A stretch of DNA of 64,000 nt from positions 124,001 to 188,000 of the forward strand of contig JAOCPU010000037.1 in assembly GCA_035772785.1 (NCBI GenBank). Direction: 5' to 3'. The stretch's first letter is position 1, and every line of letters starts with the position of its first letter. This DNA comes from Phlebiopsis flavidoalba. Taxonomy: Eukaryota > Basidiomycota > Agaricomycetes > Polyporales > Phanerochaetaceae. Positions 1 to 11,289 of the stretch are shown piece by piece. Made by a program: the position numbers and the translations under genes. The notes under the pieces are model-generated. The model had not been told where the DNA came from and ran no database searches. It saw nothing but the letters and a program-made list of their open reading frames with translations.

Positions 1-108
1 ACAGATGGAGCTAAATTGCCGACCCATCTGTTACAGTACTGACTGAGATCGAACCAAAAAATTTGACTAAAATTGTCCTCAATCGGTACTCAGTAACTTC
101 CAACTCAC

Positions 109-262
109 TGATGTCACCATAGCTGCTAAGTGACCCTGTGTCACGCTGGCTGCTAAACCAATATTATGCTAGCTACTAAGTGAATCGACATCACGCTGGC
201 TGCTAAGTGAACCAACATCACGCTGACTGCTGAGTGAACCGATGTCATGCCAGCCGTTAAAC
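109..262. repeat. Tandem repeat, about 27-bp unit, six degenerate copies
   Basis: Six consecutive units of 23 to 27 bases share the core pattern (c)gacatcacgctggctgct followed by aagtgaac. Units drift at transition-type positions, and two are shortened by loss of the AGTG part. There are no unique spacers, so this is a minisatellite and not a CRISPR array. It lies at the left edge of the transposon-rich part with no gene attached. Bases 263-830 behind it are AT-rich, and I see nothing coding in them. Confidence 0.75.
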
Positions 263-829
263 CGGTGCTCGATGTGACACACCAAACACACTGTACGCTA
301 TATTTGGTATGTCACACTGGCTCCTGAACCCATTGACCTTACTACTGAGTCTAAACCTATACAACAGTAGACTTATGTATGACTGTAAGCGAGAAGCCTT
401 TGCTCCTGGTGAGTTTTTGAGATGTCCTTTGAGGATGTCTTTAAATACCTGTAGATAATATACTGGAAAATTCTATGAATAATCACATGCCCTAGGGCCA
501 GTCACATACATCATCACACCCTGCTTTGGCTCCAATTCTCGAACATTCGATGCTTAACACAATACTAACTGCCCTTTGCGTCGAGATCAATATACTGTGC
601 ACAATGCAATGTGAACGTGAGCTGTGCCGCAAGTAACTTGAAGCCGTCACGTTATCCTGCACCATTATTGAATGGCACAAAATAAGAAACAGCCAGAAAT
701 AAGAATAGTAAAATATATTGAAACAGGAATATAATAATACTTAGACAAAAGACTCTTTATCTGTAGCCTAAAGACTATTACTAATAAATATTAGCCTACA
801 ATAGACATCATATGTAATAGTCATCATGT

Positions 830-1883
830 AATATAGTACAGAATAGAGTGGGCAAAGGAAATGCTTTGTAAGGCATGAACAAGAAATTTGTCAGCCATTA
901 CTAATATTTCCACAAAAGCTTACCAATCTGCTAAGTAATCAAGCTCCTATTGGCTGGCTAAAAATAGCTCACCACGACTGCTTACCAAGCAGGCCAAATC
1001 TAGGGTGAGGCATTTCTGCCATTGGCTAACAGGCAGTTTGAAGCAAGCACTTGTTGTTATGAGCATAGCCGAATGTCCTAAAATAATTGTTACCTTGACA
1101 ACAATTGTTATGGGGCAAAAAAAGGTATAAAAGGAGCTCAGACGAACTCACAAAGAGTAAGACTCAGAGTTCAGAAGACCCCAGCACAGAGGCTCAGGGC
1201 ACAGTATATTTGCAACAGACAGCAACTGAGACACTCGCAAGTTATAAGTTTTATTGTATTATCCAAGCATTAGATATAGTACCCACAAGTTTCCGAAGCA
1301 TATTTAGATATATCCCTCCATTAGGCTAGGCAGCTTTTGACCTGCGAGAGGCACGAGATCTCTTGAGGCAGTGCATAGAGTTCACTATGTTAGCAAAAGC
1401 CTTTCCACAAGAGGCGGTAAAAGGGCTAACTTCATCACGACTGAAAGTACTTGGAGGAAGCGAATCTAGAATATTCCCGAAACAGAGGTATTGGCTTCTG
1501 CTAGTATACAGAGACCCATACTACTTGATTTTGAATACATCTCATCTAAACAAAACACTACACACTTTAAAGAAGGAAATAAACTTCTTATACACAATTG
1601 ACTGCGTGACAGGCAGAAATAATCAAGTGGTACAGAATTTGATAAGTAGGAGTTACACATTTCTATTTGGAAACAGCATTAATAGGCAATCATCACACTC
1701 ACTAGCACACACGGTATCACTAAGAATCGAGAATTTTCCACATCCATCCCTACGAAACAACTGTGATAGCCCGGCATAAAGGCCCAGTGAACCACAGCAG
1801 AAAACCTACCTTTGGGTCTAGTTTATACATGAGCATTTCTAGCTCACACAAGCCCCAGTAACCAAGGGTCATATTTTCTGGCA
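830..1883 (+). repeat. LTR-like dispersed repeat, copy 1 (diverged)
   Basis: This stretch is homologous along its length to 14827-16066 and 26106-27303, although more diverged. Shared landmarks in the same order are: a lysine-tRNA-like run of cttaccaagca words near 985, a TATA box, the phrase ggctaggcagcttttgacct near 1325, gtaaaagggctaacttcatc near 1420, gtgatagcccggcat near 1764, and a final tctggca. A TATAAAA box at 1126-1132 is followed by ggagctc. The left boundary is unclear because copy 1 does not show the tgtgcca start seen in copy 3. The TATA and directionality suggest a plus-strand promoter, but coding debris to the right is on the minus strand, so this could also be the 3' LTR of a minus-strand element. 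Orientation is unresolved. Confidence 0.6.
1126..1132 (+). promoter_or_regulatory. TATA box inside LTR-like repeat, copy 1
   Basis: TATAAAA is followed by AGGAG and sits at the same relative place as tatataaggag in copies 2 (15231-15242) and 3 (26514-26523). Conservation of the box in three diverged copies suggests a real RNA polymerase II promoter of the element. Confidence 0.5.
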
Positions 1884-1899
1884 CGACAGCGTGTTTGTG

Positions 1900-4800
1900 C
1901 TTGGTTTTTCTTCATGAAGTTAACGTCCATTGTATCTGGATTATTCTCTATATGTCCTGTCATACCTCTATAGATTGAACACCCTTTTTTTGTGGAGTTC
2001 AATTGCTTCCAGTAATTTAAGTACTTGGCTAGGTATTGTTGCCAAGCCAGATTATTGAATTTCTAGCTTTTCATTTTTTAAACTGAATGAAGGTCTTTAG
2101 CAACAACTTTGTCCAGTTTCTCCTTAGTGAGGTCACCTAATACATCCGCAGCTTCTGCAAGTATTCTGAACTTCTCAGCAAATAAGGTGAAATTTTTTGT
2201 CAGCAAGTTTATTGTTTTTTCCATAATTTCTCAAGTTCTGCCCTTGCGGTTTGCTTTGTGTCTCTTTGGCCATATATATGCTTTAATATTTAAAGAGAGT
2301 TCTAGTACCGGCCCATATTGGTTGTATTACCAGCCTGAATTTTATTTGTGAATCTTTTTATAGTCTGGTATGGAGGTCCTTTCATAAACGAAAAAGTTAA
2401 TTTGATGTGCTAATTGTATCTGTGATACTATTAAGGTATAGATTTAACTCTACGAGCCAATCATCAAATGTAATATCTTTTCCACCATTGAACTTGGACT
2501 GGTTTCTTAGATTTAATCTGCGCATGGTGGATCATTTGTACATGTCCTCCACCCACTTGCACTGTATTTACTTTGTCTTGGTTGAGTCGCTAGACTTTTT
2601 CCTACAAGGGTTTAATGTATGTAGCCTTAAAGTTGTCAAACCAATCTTTAGTTTGTTTCAGAGCACACATAGTTTTGTATTTGTGTCCAACTATACCCGC
2701 TGCAATGTAGTTGAACATATTGGCTTGGAGAACTTGATGCCATGCCAGAATTAGATGTCCAATTGCATTATTTAATTCATTAATGAGGGCAAATTTATCA
2801 GGAGTCTGAAGAATAGTGATGATGATAGCAGTCACATTGTATTGGAGGATCATTTGTTGAAAGAGTAAAAATGGATTAGTATCAGGTTTTTTTCTTTATT
2901 CAAATACAAATTGTGAAATGAAAACTACAACTACAAAATAGAATACAACTTTAATTGGAATTGGAATTTGGGAGCATTCTAGGAGCCATAGCAGTCAAAT
3001 TCTCCTTCAACTCACTTGAGCCCACATTTTGGTATTGATATACCATATTATTTCAGTTGCAGCCCATGGACGTGAGGATTCATCTGATATCTCTTGTTTG
3101 ACACATCTTTTTTTGCGGAGCTTATCTTTCCAAGTAGATAGAGGAGTATTCTTGTTTTTTTTTTTTGTCAGACTTGTTTTTGACTTCAGATTTGGGTGTT
3201 CCAGGTAGATATAATCCAGGCATTTCATTAAACAGAGTTGCATACTCTAGAGATTGCTGTGATATGGGACGAGTACAACTGTCAATGATTTCTTGCTTCT
3301 GGTTCCTCTGTTGTATATGGTGTAGGAATGTGTATGACTGGAAACTCTGCTCTGGACTTGTCGGTAGGAGAGAATGGCTAATTTTCTGCCTACAGTGGGT
3401 ATAATCTTGTTTTGATAATATAGTAGCGACAGTTTCAGATGTTTTTCCATTTTGTAAGAATGTGATTAACACACTGTTTTTTATATTTGATAAACCTCAA
3501 CCAATGTGTAGTATAGTATTTTAGCCGTACTGCTGGTATTAGGTGTTTAATAGATTTTATCTGGACTTAGTGGTTTCTAATCATTTGTGTGTTTGCAGGT
3601 GATTTGAATCTTGGTGTCCATAAAAAGTGAAAATCTTATTCCAGAAGTTGTTATGCTTTTGAGGAATTAATATTTTGGCTCTCCATCTAGGCACATAGGA
3701 TGATTCTCCTAGACAAGATAGACTAGAAGCTCATTTACACTTATGTATTTTGGGCAGATGGAAACAAATTCTCCCTTGCAGTACTGCAATCTGTGTTTCC
3801 GACTTGTATCTACCCATTCTAACAGTAATTTGTGAAGTTTTTAATTGGTTGTCCTCAGTCTCAGTCCAATATTTATCATATTGTCTGAAAGAATTTTCAA
3901 GATTTCTCATTCTTTCCAAGACAGTTTGTATCTCTGCACACGTATTTGTTCTGTGAGAGAGTCAATCTGTTGGTTTAATTGTGCAATTTCAGGTAGATAC
4001 AGACGTGTGGCTTTGCGTCTTGATTGTTGTTGGTAGTTTTGATGTTGGTCTTCTTGTGTTTCGGCTTTTTGTTTATCCTGACCAGCACTGCCTTCATGAG
4101 AGCTTAAACTTTGTGTGTGTGCATTTGAACATCAGGAGCTTCAGCTGCAGGTTCAGGTTCCATGTTAACTCAAGCTGCTTCTTCGGCTCTTTTGGTTTCG
4201 CATTTCCTAACCTGTTGTGCAGCAGCTTCAGCCCAGACGTCAGGTGGCAAGTTGTCTCTAAATAAGGCAATTTGGTTCAGGTGATGATTTGGGCCATTAA
4301 TCCAAAGCCAGTTGTAATGGCCGCGGACTGCAAAGGTGTTTCCCAATGCTGTAACACGTTGGTTGAATTCATCACAATAAATGAACAATGAAAAATTGTG
4401 ACTCCTCTCCAGAACTCCAACCTATTCCTTAATAGACCAAAAAGCCTAAGAAGAATTTGGGGTTGTGGAAGATCGCGTTTTGGAGCATATTATCTATAGT
4501 AAGATTTTAGATACAACAGGTGCGGTGCATTTGATAGAAGCAGCCTAGATGGTAATAGTTATGACTTAGGTAGAGTATTGTCTCAGGACTTGTCCAGTAT
4601 TAAAGTTGTTAACTAAAGTTTTATTGAGTTTCCCCAATAGTAATTGACAGAATGTGGTGCCTATTCTCAAAAATATAGGTGCAGCACAACAGAGTTGTAA
4701 CTGTTGTGTTGTTATTGTTGTTGTTTTTAAAAGATCTTTCTGATGTCGTTTAATAAGTATTTGTTTTGAAAAACTCTTATTATACAGATAAATGGTTTAA

Positions 4801-5333
4801 TGAAAAAACACTATCTTCTTAATAATAGGGCTGATCACTGTTTTAAACTTATCTACTATGTCATCTAAATGAATAGAGGAAGGAAAAAGTGTGTGAAATT
4901 GTTAAATCAACTTTTTTCAATCTCTGACAATTCATTTAAGGTGCTTCCAATCCAGTCTATTCAGCTTTTCTAGCTTTTCACATATCTCTTGGCATTTTTT
5001 ATTGAACAAGTTGATGAAATCGTATATCTGTCTCAAAAGCGGCTCAAAAAGCAGGAAATTACTTATTAAACTCTGCGACATCAGCCGCAGTTCCCACCAT
5101 ATTGTGAGGGAGTTAGAGGTGGTGACCATTTTCTTGTCGTAGTCCTTGTGTCATTGAAAAAATATGCTCTTACCTAAATTTGGGCAAGGGAGGTTTAGCT
5201 GCCTTGTGGTTTTTGATAAGGTTCGAGACTTCTTCCATGTTCTTTGCATTTTTGATTTTATCCCAGATATGATCAGATTCAATCTAAGAGATGTCTCCTT
5301 TTCTTCAGCAGATGATGTAATTGTTCTTCTCAA
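1900..5333 (-). pseudogene. Degraded retroelement-like coding remnants (unidentified)
   Basis: Minus-strand segments with protein-like composition appear in an N-to-C order. About 5151-5333 is charged, Lys/Thr/Ser rich. About 4932-5129 is a probable helix containing LNKKCQEICEKLEKLNRLDW-like text. About 4170-4388 is well preserved and contains GHYNWLWINGP and DNLPPDVWAEAAAQQVR. About 3007-3472 and 2602-2853 follow; the latter contains ELNNAIGHLILAWHQVLQ. A lysine-rich helix lies near 2100-2245 (FRILAEAADVLGDLTKEKL). Stops and frame changes separate them. I do not recognise the family. The alpha-helical, tryptophan-bearing segments and the flanking LTR-like repeat suggest a gag-type protein, but that is inference. 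No reverse transcriptase, integrase or protease motif was seen. Confidence 0.4.
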
Positions 5334-5780
5334 ACTCTGTCGTTGATGATGTCCTCCTGGATCTGCATTCTTTCGAGCAGACCCAAAGGGTCAAAATGAA
5401 TTTTTCTTGCAAATTATTTTTCTTTGTACGATGAGAGCCTTTCACCTACTCAAAGTTGCTGTGAATAGAAATGTATGAGTGATAAATGACACCGGTGGGG
5501 GAGTAGGTAGCTTGTATGTATTCGTATTTATGTGGAGCTATATCTATGGGGATAGAGACATAATGAGTGTCTTGTCATCAAGACTTTTAGCTTGGTTATA
5601 GGGAAAGGTGAGAGTCGACAACAGCCTACTTTCTTACAGTAGGTCCGGAGATGCAGTCAGGATCTCACGCTCAGTTCCATCCAAGCGGCAAGGGGTCAAA
5701 CCGCCTTTTCATTGGTTCTCAGTCCACATGATTTCTCAGGTGAACAGATCTTGCAGATCGCCTGATACTTCCACTTGCTA

Positions 5781-6653
5781 TAGTGACTGACAAAAAGTGT
5801 GTCACACCTGGATATTGAGCACTCAAAGAATTTTGAATAAGATATCCATAAAGAGAGCTGTTGCATAACTAGAATTAGGATTGTATAGAATAGCATAAAG
5901 AGCTATTTTTGATATATACACATATACCATAAGTAGTAATAGCCATTGAATAATGAGCAAATATACTAAATTTGCTCTTATGAGAGATTCTTTTATTGTA
6001 CAGTAATAAAAAATTTTGGCATCTAAGGATTGATCTTAAAAAAATACATTAATACTGTCTCTATACTGTATATATAATGCATCATAGCTTACCATAGCTA
6101 GCTACATATTATAGTCATAACAATTTAGAGCAAGCAAAGTAAGAATGGAATTTTATTTGTAACTTGCTGTACTTCACAATAGTATATCTATATCTTTTCC
6201 CACGCATTTAGTATTTTCCTCTCTATGGCTGATGAAAATTAGATATTGCAACATACTTTATTAAAGCCAAGATAAATCAAATAATAGTATTTTACATATA
6301 GCTATGACAGAAAGAATCAATATTCATTTAATAATGATATCAGATACATATTATGCATGCTTTTCATACAATTACCCATAGAATAAGATATTTTATCGAT
6401 AGTACGTCAAGTGCATATCTTTTTTCTTGGTTGTGTAATAAAGGAATCTTCCATTAGTATAATTATAATGTATTTGTTTATTACACCGTCATAGTTACCA
6501 TATATGGTTTATATGTAAATTTCGAAAATGATGTTTAGTATCATAGTATCCCACAAATAAATTGCTTTTCTGTAGTTGCTCATATGAGTATCTTATGTCA
6601 TATTCTTTTTGGATGCTCAATATCCAAGTGTGACACATTTTTGTCAGTCACTA
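5781..6653 (-). mobile_element. Tc1/mariner-type MITE, copy 1 (873 bp)
   Basis: The element has long terminal inverted repeats. The left end reads tAGTGACTGACAAAAAGTGT (first base C changed to T) and the right end reads ttgtcagtcacta. TA dinucleotides flank both ends (5779-5780 and 6654-6655), as expected for Tc1/mariner insertion. The interior is AT-rich, non-coding, and contains the family landmark tagctagcta. It is the reverse orientation of the copies at 25114 and 34110 and belongs to their subfamily. No transposase is present. Confidence 0.88.
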
Positions 6654-6708
6654 TATGTCAAAAATATGGAAAATATTCTGGGTGGTAGAGCTATCAAAAC
6701 AAACCGTA

Positions 6709-7575
6709 CAGTGACTAACAAAAATGTGTCACATTTGGATATTGAGCATCTAAAGAATATGTTGTAAGATATTTGTATGAGCAACTGCAGAAAAAACAAT
6801 TTTTTTGTGAAATACTACAATAATAAACGTTATTTTTGATATTTACACTTGTCATATATAGCAACTATGATGGTATAATGAACAAATACATTAAAACTGC
6901 ACTAATGGAATATTCCTTTATTACCCAGCCAAAGAAAATATATATGCATTTTGCACACTATTGATAAAATTGCTTGATTCATGAGTAATTGTATAAAAAG
7001 CATGCATAGTATATATTTGATATCATTGATAAATGAATGCTAATTCTTTCTGTCACAGCTATATATGAAATACTATTTAATCTATATCAGCTGTAATGAA
7101 GTATGTGATAACATCTGATTTTTGTCAGCTATAGAAAAAGGGACATTGAATGTGTGAGAAAAAAGACAGGTATACTATTGTAAAGTGTGGCAAGTTACAA
7201 ATAAAATCCCATTTCTATTTTGCTTGCTTGCAATTATTACTGCTGTAATATGTAGCTAGCTATGGTAAGCTGTAATACACCATATATATAGTATTGGGAT
7301 AGTATCAAGGTATATTTCAACATTAATTTTCAAATGCAAAACATTTTCATTACTGTACAATAAAAGAATCTCTGATAAGAGCAGATTTAGTACATCTGCT
7401 CATTGTCCAATGGCTATTAACACTGATGATATATGTGTATATATCAAAAAATAGCTCTTCATGCTATTCTATACAATCCTCATTATAGTTATGCAACAGC
7501 TCGCTTTATGGATATCTTATTCAAAGTTTGTTGAGTGCTCAAAATCTAAGTGTGACATACTTTTGTCAGTCACTG
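6709..7575 (+). mobile_element. Tc1/mariner-type MITE, copy 2 (867 bp)
   Basis: The ends are CAGTGACTAACAAAAATGTG and ttttgtcagtcactg, flanked by TA at 6707-6708 and 7576-7577. Only 55 bases separate it from copy 1. It is a close match, in inverted orientation, to the copy at 9477-10354, sharing the diagnostic cttgtcatatatagcaac. It has no coding capacity. Confidence 0.9.
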
Positions 7576-7585
7576 TATGATCCTT

Positions 7586-9470
7586 CTTTTTTGTGAGACG
7601 TGGGTACCGGCCGCACGGAGCGGTCTTGACGAGCTCTGCAGTATTCTTTCTGTGTCGTGACCTAGTCTGAATAGCCTTGTATTGGGCAATCTTGATTCTC
7701 ATCTGGCTGAGGACTCTGAGCAGCTCACTGTTGCAAAGCTGGTACTCCTCCAACAGCTGCCGAAAATATTTAGTAATGGTGTCATCTCAATTATAATAGC
7801 ATACCTGAAGCACTTTGTCCATTGATGTGTTGTGGAGAAGTCTACGCAAAGGTTGGGCTAGCAGTTTGTCTGCAAGAAGATCTTCTGCAGCATCAGCATC
7901 CAAATCAAAAGTCTTGCCATCATTGCTGTGCTCACAGGGAATAGTGAAGGAGCCACGAGGAGGCATGTCTGGATACTCGGGGGCGTGATATTTGAGCGAT
8001 GAATCAACTCGAACACCAAGGGCAGCTTAAATACTACCTAAAAATCGAATATCTTTGCTCACAGCAAAGAAAATGTACCGGCTCAATCTTTGTCTCAAAA
8101 ATCAGCGGTGACAGAATCAGATATCATTCCGTATTAATTAAGTCATGAGATATCAAAGTTTCATGTGGATCGGCCAACGCAGGGCTTAGAACTTTGGTTT
8201 TTTGTTATCGCTCACCATACTTAGGAGGTTAGCATAATCTCGGAGGAGTAGGAAACTCCTCATGCCACAATTTCACTCCAGATATATACTAATTAGCAAA
8301 TTGACTATCTCAAATGACATCTCAGTGCACATCAACCCTTTAATCTTGGTGTTTCAATAGGCTGAACTCTTACCTTTAGGATTCTTTGAAGCTGATACCA
8401 TGTAATCGTCCTACTTGAATGAAGTAACGGCATTAAATATTGCAGATACTAGTGATTAATGTTGCAAGAATCTATGCAAGAAGTAATTATCTCCTTTACA
8501 TAGCTATTGAGCTCTTTGACACCGTGCTGACTTTAGGTCAACACAAGTGCCATTGTTGTGATGTTTGATCTAGCACTACATGACTAAGCATAGGTAAGTG
8601 CTCACACTCATTCCAGTCGGTGTTTGGCGTATTTATTTGCTGAGGCACCTCTTAATTAGGCTGGAACAGTTATTTTAGATCTTTCAAGGGTCCCAATTGG
8701 AGAAGGAATGGTGTGCAAAAATGCATGTCATAGTAACTAAAGTAGACTACTGTCCATTACTACCCTGCAACAAAAATCATACCGTAAATATGAGGAAACG
8801 TGCAACGCATGTATAGAAATATATCAGTATTGATGGTATTGACGACTACATACTTGTCTGGTCGCCTTTGCTATCTTGGTGCAAAACTACAACGCAAATA
8901 ATCGAAAGAAGAGGGATGAAATGCATACTTTGCCACTTGCTTGAGCCGAGCGATACAGGAACAGCTCCCTATCAACAATTCGCCCTCTGATCAGTGAGTT
9001 GATATTTTTCACAAGGACAAGAGTATGCAAGTAAATATCAAGGCAATGTGTGTGAAGACTAGCTCTCCTTCTGGGTTGTAGATGACACAGTCGTAGCAAG
9101 GGTGGCCAAAAAACATTGGGCTGCATTGCAAAAAGTCCATGGTCAATTGCCAAGTGATGGTTGACTCATAGTTCACTTTCAAGAAGCGATACTCAGTCAC
9201 CTAGGTATATCAGGGCAATCAGCAGTAAGTTAAGTCATTTATTGTTCTATCAATGAGAACTTGATGCAATCCAATGGAAGAACCTCGTTTATCTGCAAAG
9301 GCAATATTTTGAGAATTTGTGGACTTGTTGCAATGATCGCTGTCAAATATTTTGAAGTCTAATGCAAAAAGTGTGTTGAAAGCCGGGTTGGCCGCGTGAA
9401 GACTTTCTAAGGCACTGAAACCAATTGGCTTCTGCAATGACTTGAGCGTGGCCTGATTCCATGTTGTGAT
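7586..9470 (-). pseudogene. KDZ-transposon-like protein, multi-exon coding block (partial)
   Basis: Several minus-strand exons line up. About 9240-9475 encodes ALESLHAANPAFNTLFALDF. After an intron ending in cctag near 9202, the next exon contains FFGHPCYDCVIYNPEGE, resembling the GxPRYDCV motif that I associate with basidiomycete KDZ/Plavaka-linked proteins. About 7830-8030 encodes GVRVDSSLKYHAPEYPDMPP and then an acidic stretch ending in SMDKVLQ. A clean 48-bp intron lies at 7757-7804 (gtatgc...cggcag). The last exon is helical and basic (LLEEYQLCNSELLRVLSQMR) and ends beside the MITE at 7575. The N-terminal part is missing: the frame runs into the MITE at 9477. Exon frames are mostly open, so this may have been active recently. 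Family assignment rests on motif memory only. Confidence 0.45.
7757..7804 (-). other. Intron in the KDZ-like coding block
   Basis: On the minus strand the intron starts gtatgc and ends ttcggcag. It is 48 bases long and joins two open frames (...SMDKVLQ and LLEEYQLC...). Size and borders are typical of basidiomycete introns and support real coding on this strand. Confidence 0.65.
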
Positions 9471-9476
9471 CTGATA

Positions 9477-10354
9477 CAGTGACTGACAAAAATATGTCAC
9501 ACTTAGATTTTGAGCACTCAACAAACTTTGAATAAGATATCCATAAAGCGAGCTGTTGCATAACTATAATGAGGATTGTATAGAATAGCATGAAGAGCTA
9601 TTTTTGATATATACACATATACCATCAGTGTTAATAGCCATTGGACAATGAGCAGATGTACTAAATCTGCTCTTATCAGAGATTCTTTCATTGTACAGTA
9701 ATGAAAATGTTTTGCATTTGAAAATTAATGTTGAAATATACCTTGATACTATCCCAATACTATATATATGGTGTATTACAGCTTACCATAGCTAGCTACA
9801 TATTACAGCAGTAATAATTGCAAGCAAGCAAAATAGAAATGGGATTTTATTTGTAACTTGCCACACTTTACAATAGTATACCTGTCTTTTTTCTCACACA
9901 TTCAATGTCCCTTTTTCTATAGCTGACAAAAATCAGATGTTATCACATACTTCATTACAGCTGATATAGGTTAAATAGTATTTCATATATAGCTGTGACA
10001 GAAAGAATTAGCATTCATTTATCAATGATATCAAATATATACTATGCATGCTTTTTATACAAAGTTACTCATGAATCAAGCAATTTTATCAATAGTGTGC
10101 AAAATGCATATATATTTTCTTTGGCTGGGTAATAAAGGAATATTCCATTAGTGCAGTTTTAATGTATTTGTTCATTATACCATCATAGTTGCTATATATG
10201 ACAAGTGTAAATATCAAAAAAATAACGTTTATTATTGTAGTATTTCACAAAAAAAATTGTAATCTTTTTTTTCTGCAATTGCTCATATAAATAGCTTATA
10301 ACATATTCTTTAGATGCACAATATCCAAGTGTGACACATTTTTGTCGGTCACTG
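9477..10354 (-). mobile_element. Tc1/mariner-type MITE, copy 3 (878 bp)
   Basis: The ends are CAGTGACTGACAAAAATATG and ttttgtcggtcactg, with TA at 9475-9476 and 10355-10356. It is a near mirror copy of 6709-7575. The outer end shares the landmark tgacaagtgtaaatatc in inverted form. Non-coding. Confidence 0.9.
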
Positions 10355-10419
10355 TATACATTTTGTCGTATCTCGTTATATTCTTGTTTACCGGCCTTTG
10401 GATTAACAAGAGCGCATTG

Positions 10420-11280
10420 ACACAGTACACCTCTCACCCTTCTATTGTTACAATAACCGCTTCTGAAGAGGCCACAAGAAGGATGTGCGTAGGTAGGGAG
10501 TTTTCTTGGCAAATTCAAGACTAAAGAAATTGAAGACCAGATCCATGCTGCAAAGGTGTTTGACTCATTCTTTGGGAGGAATGCCGTTGTTGAAAAGTAC
10601 ATAGAAAAATCTAATTGGCTTGCAAAAGAAATGCGATCTTGTACTATATTCCTTAATTTGAATACTGATATTATGCTCAAGTTCTGCCAAAAGGTTCTGA
10701 GCCAGAATGAGAGAAAGAAAAACTATTTACAAGACAAAAGTTTCATTGACTTTTGGCGGATTACCTGCCTGATTACGCACATCTCATCAAAAAAAGAGTG
10801 AAAGCAACTGTACGCGCCAACAATCTGATTGCAAAAATGTTACGAGGTGGACTGAAAGACCCAGCAAGCTTCTATTTATTATGCAGATAGTAAGAATAAG
10901 AAGGGTTTTGCATATATCAAGGCGGTTCCAACTTGTAAGTAATCTATCTGTGTGATACTTATCTGCTGATATCAACTTGGACTAGATTCTTCGTAGTTTT
11001 TTATGGGGCAAAGGATTGAAGCCCAACAAGAACTCCCAGACAAATAAGCTGGGAATTAGCAAGGTTACTCCACAGATGTTTGCAACAATTCTAGTCCTTG
11101 TAAGAACTGACGGGTTTTTTGGTATCATTAATTATACACGTATTTCATTCTAGTTTATTTTGAATGAATTTACAGATGCAGCACACATTTACAACCTGAT
11201 ACATCCTTTGACAAAGAAAACGGATGCTTTTCGGCACATCTTCAATTTCAATTATCTTGTGTGACACATCTTTGTTCCTC
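10420..11280 (+). pseudogene. Remnant of a DUF6698-like fungal protein
   Basis: Plus-strand pieces in order are: 10524-10800 (helical, containing IHAAKVFDSFFGRNAVVEKY and KSNWLAKEMRSC); about 10795-10890 (KRVKATVRANNLIAKMLRGG); about 11005-11100 (GLKPNKNSQTNKLGISKVTP, then QMFATILVL); a putative intron of about 54 bases starting gtaaga and ending attctag near 11153; then a last exon to a TGA near 11262 (FILNEFTDAAHIYN). The basic, asparagine-rich linker followed by (G)xxxVTPxMxAxxxV resembles the C-terminal part of basidiomycete DUF6698 proteins, which are often repeat-associated. Stops break the reading frame between pieces. The assignment is from memory of the motif layout. Confidence 0.35.
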
Positions 11281-11289
11281 TTTGGGACA

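Noticed and set aside
1..300. Possible CRISPR-like array of about 27-base units
   Set aside because: Units are directly adjacent without unique spacers and drift in sequence. It is a minisatellite, in a eukaryotic context.
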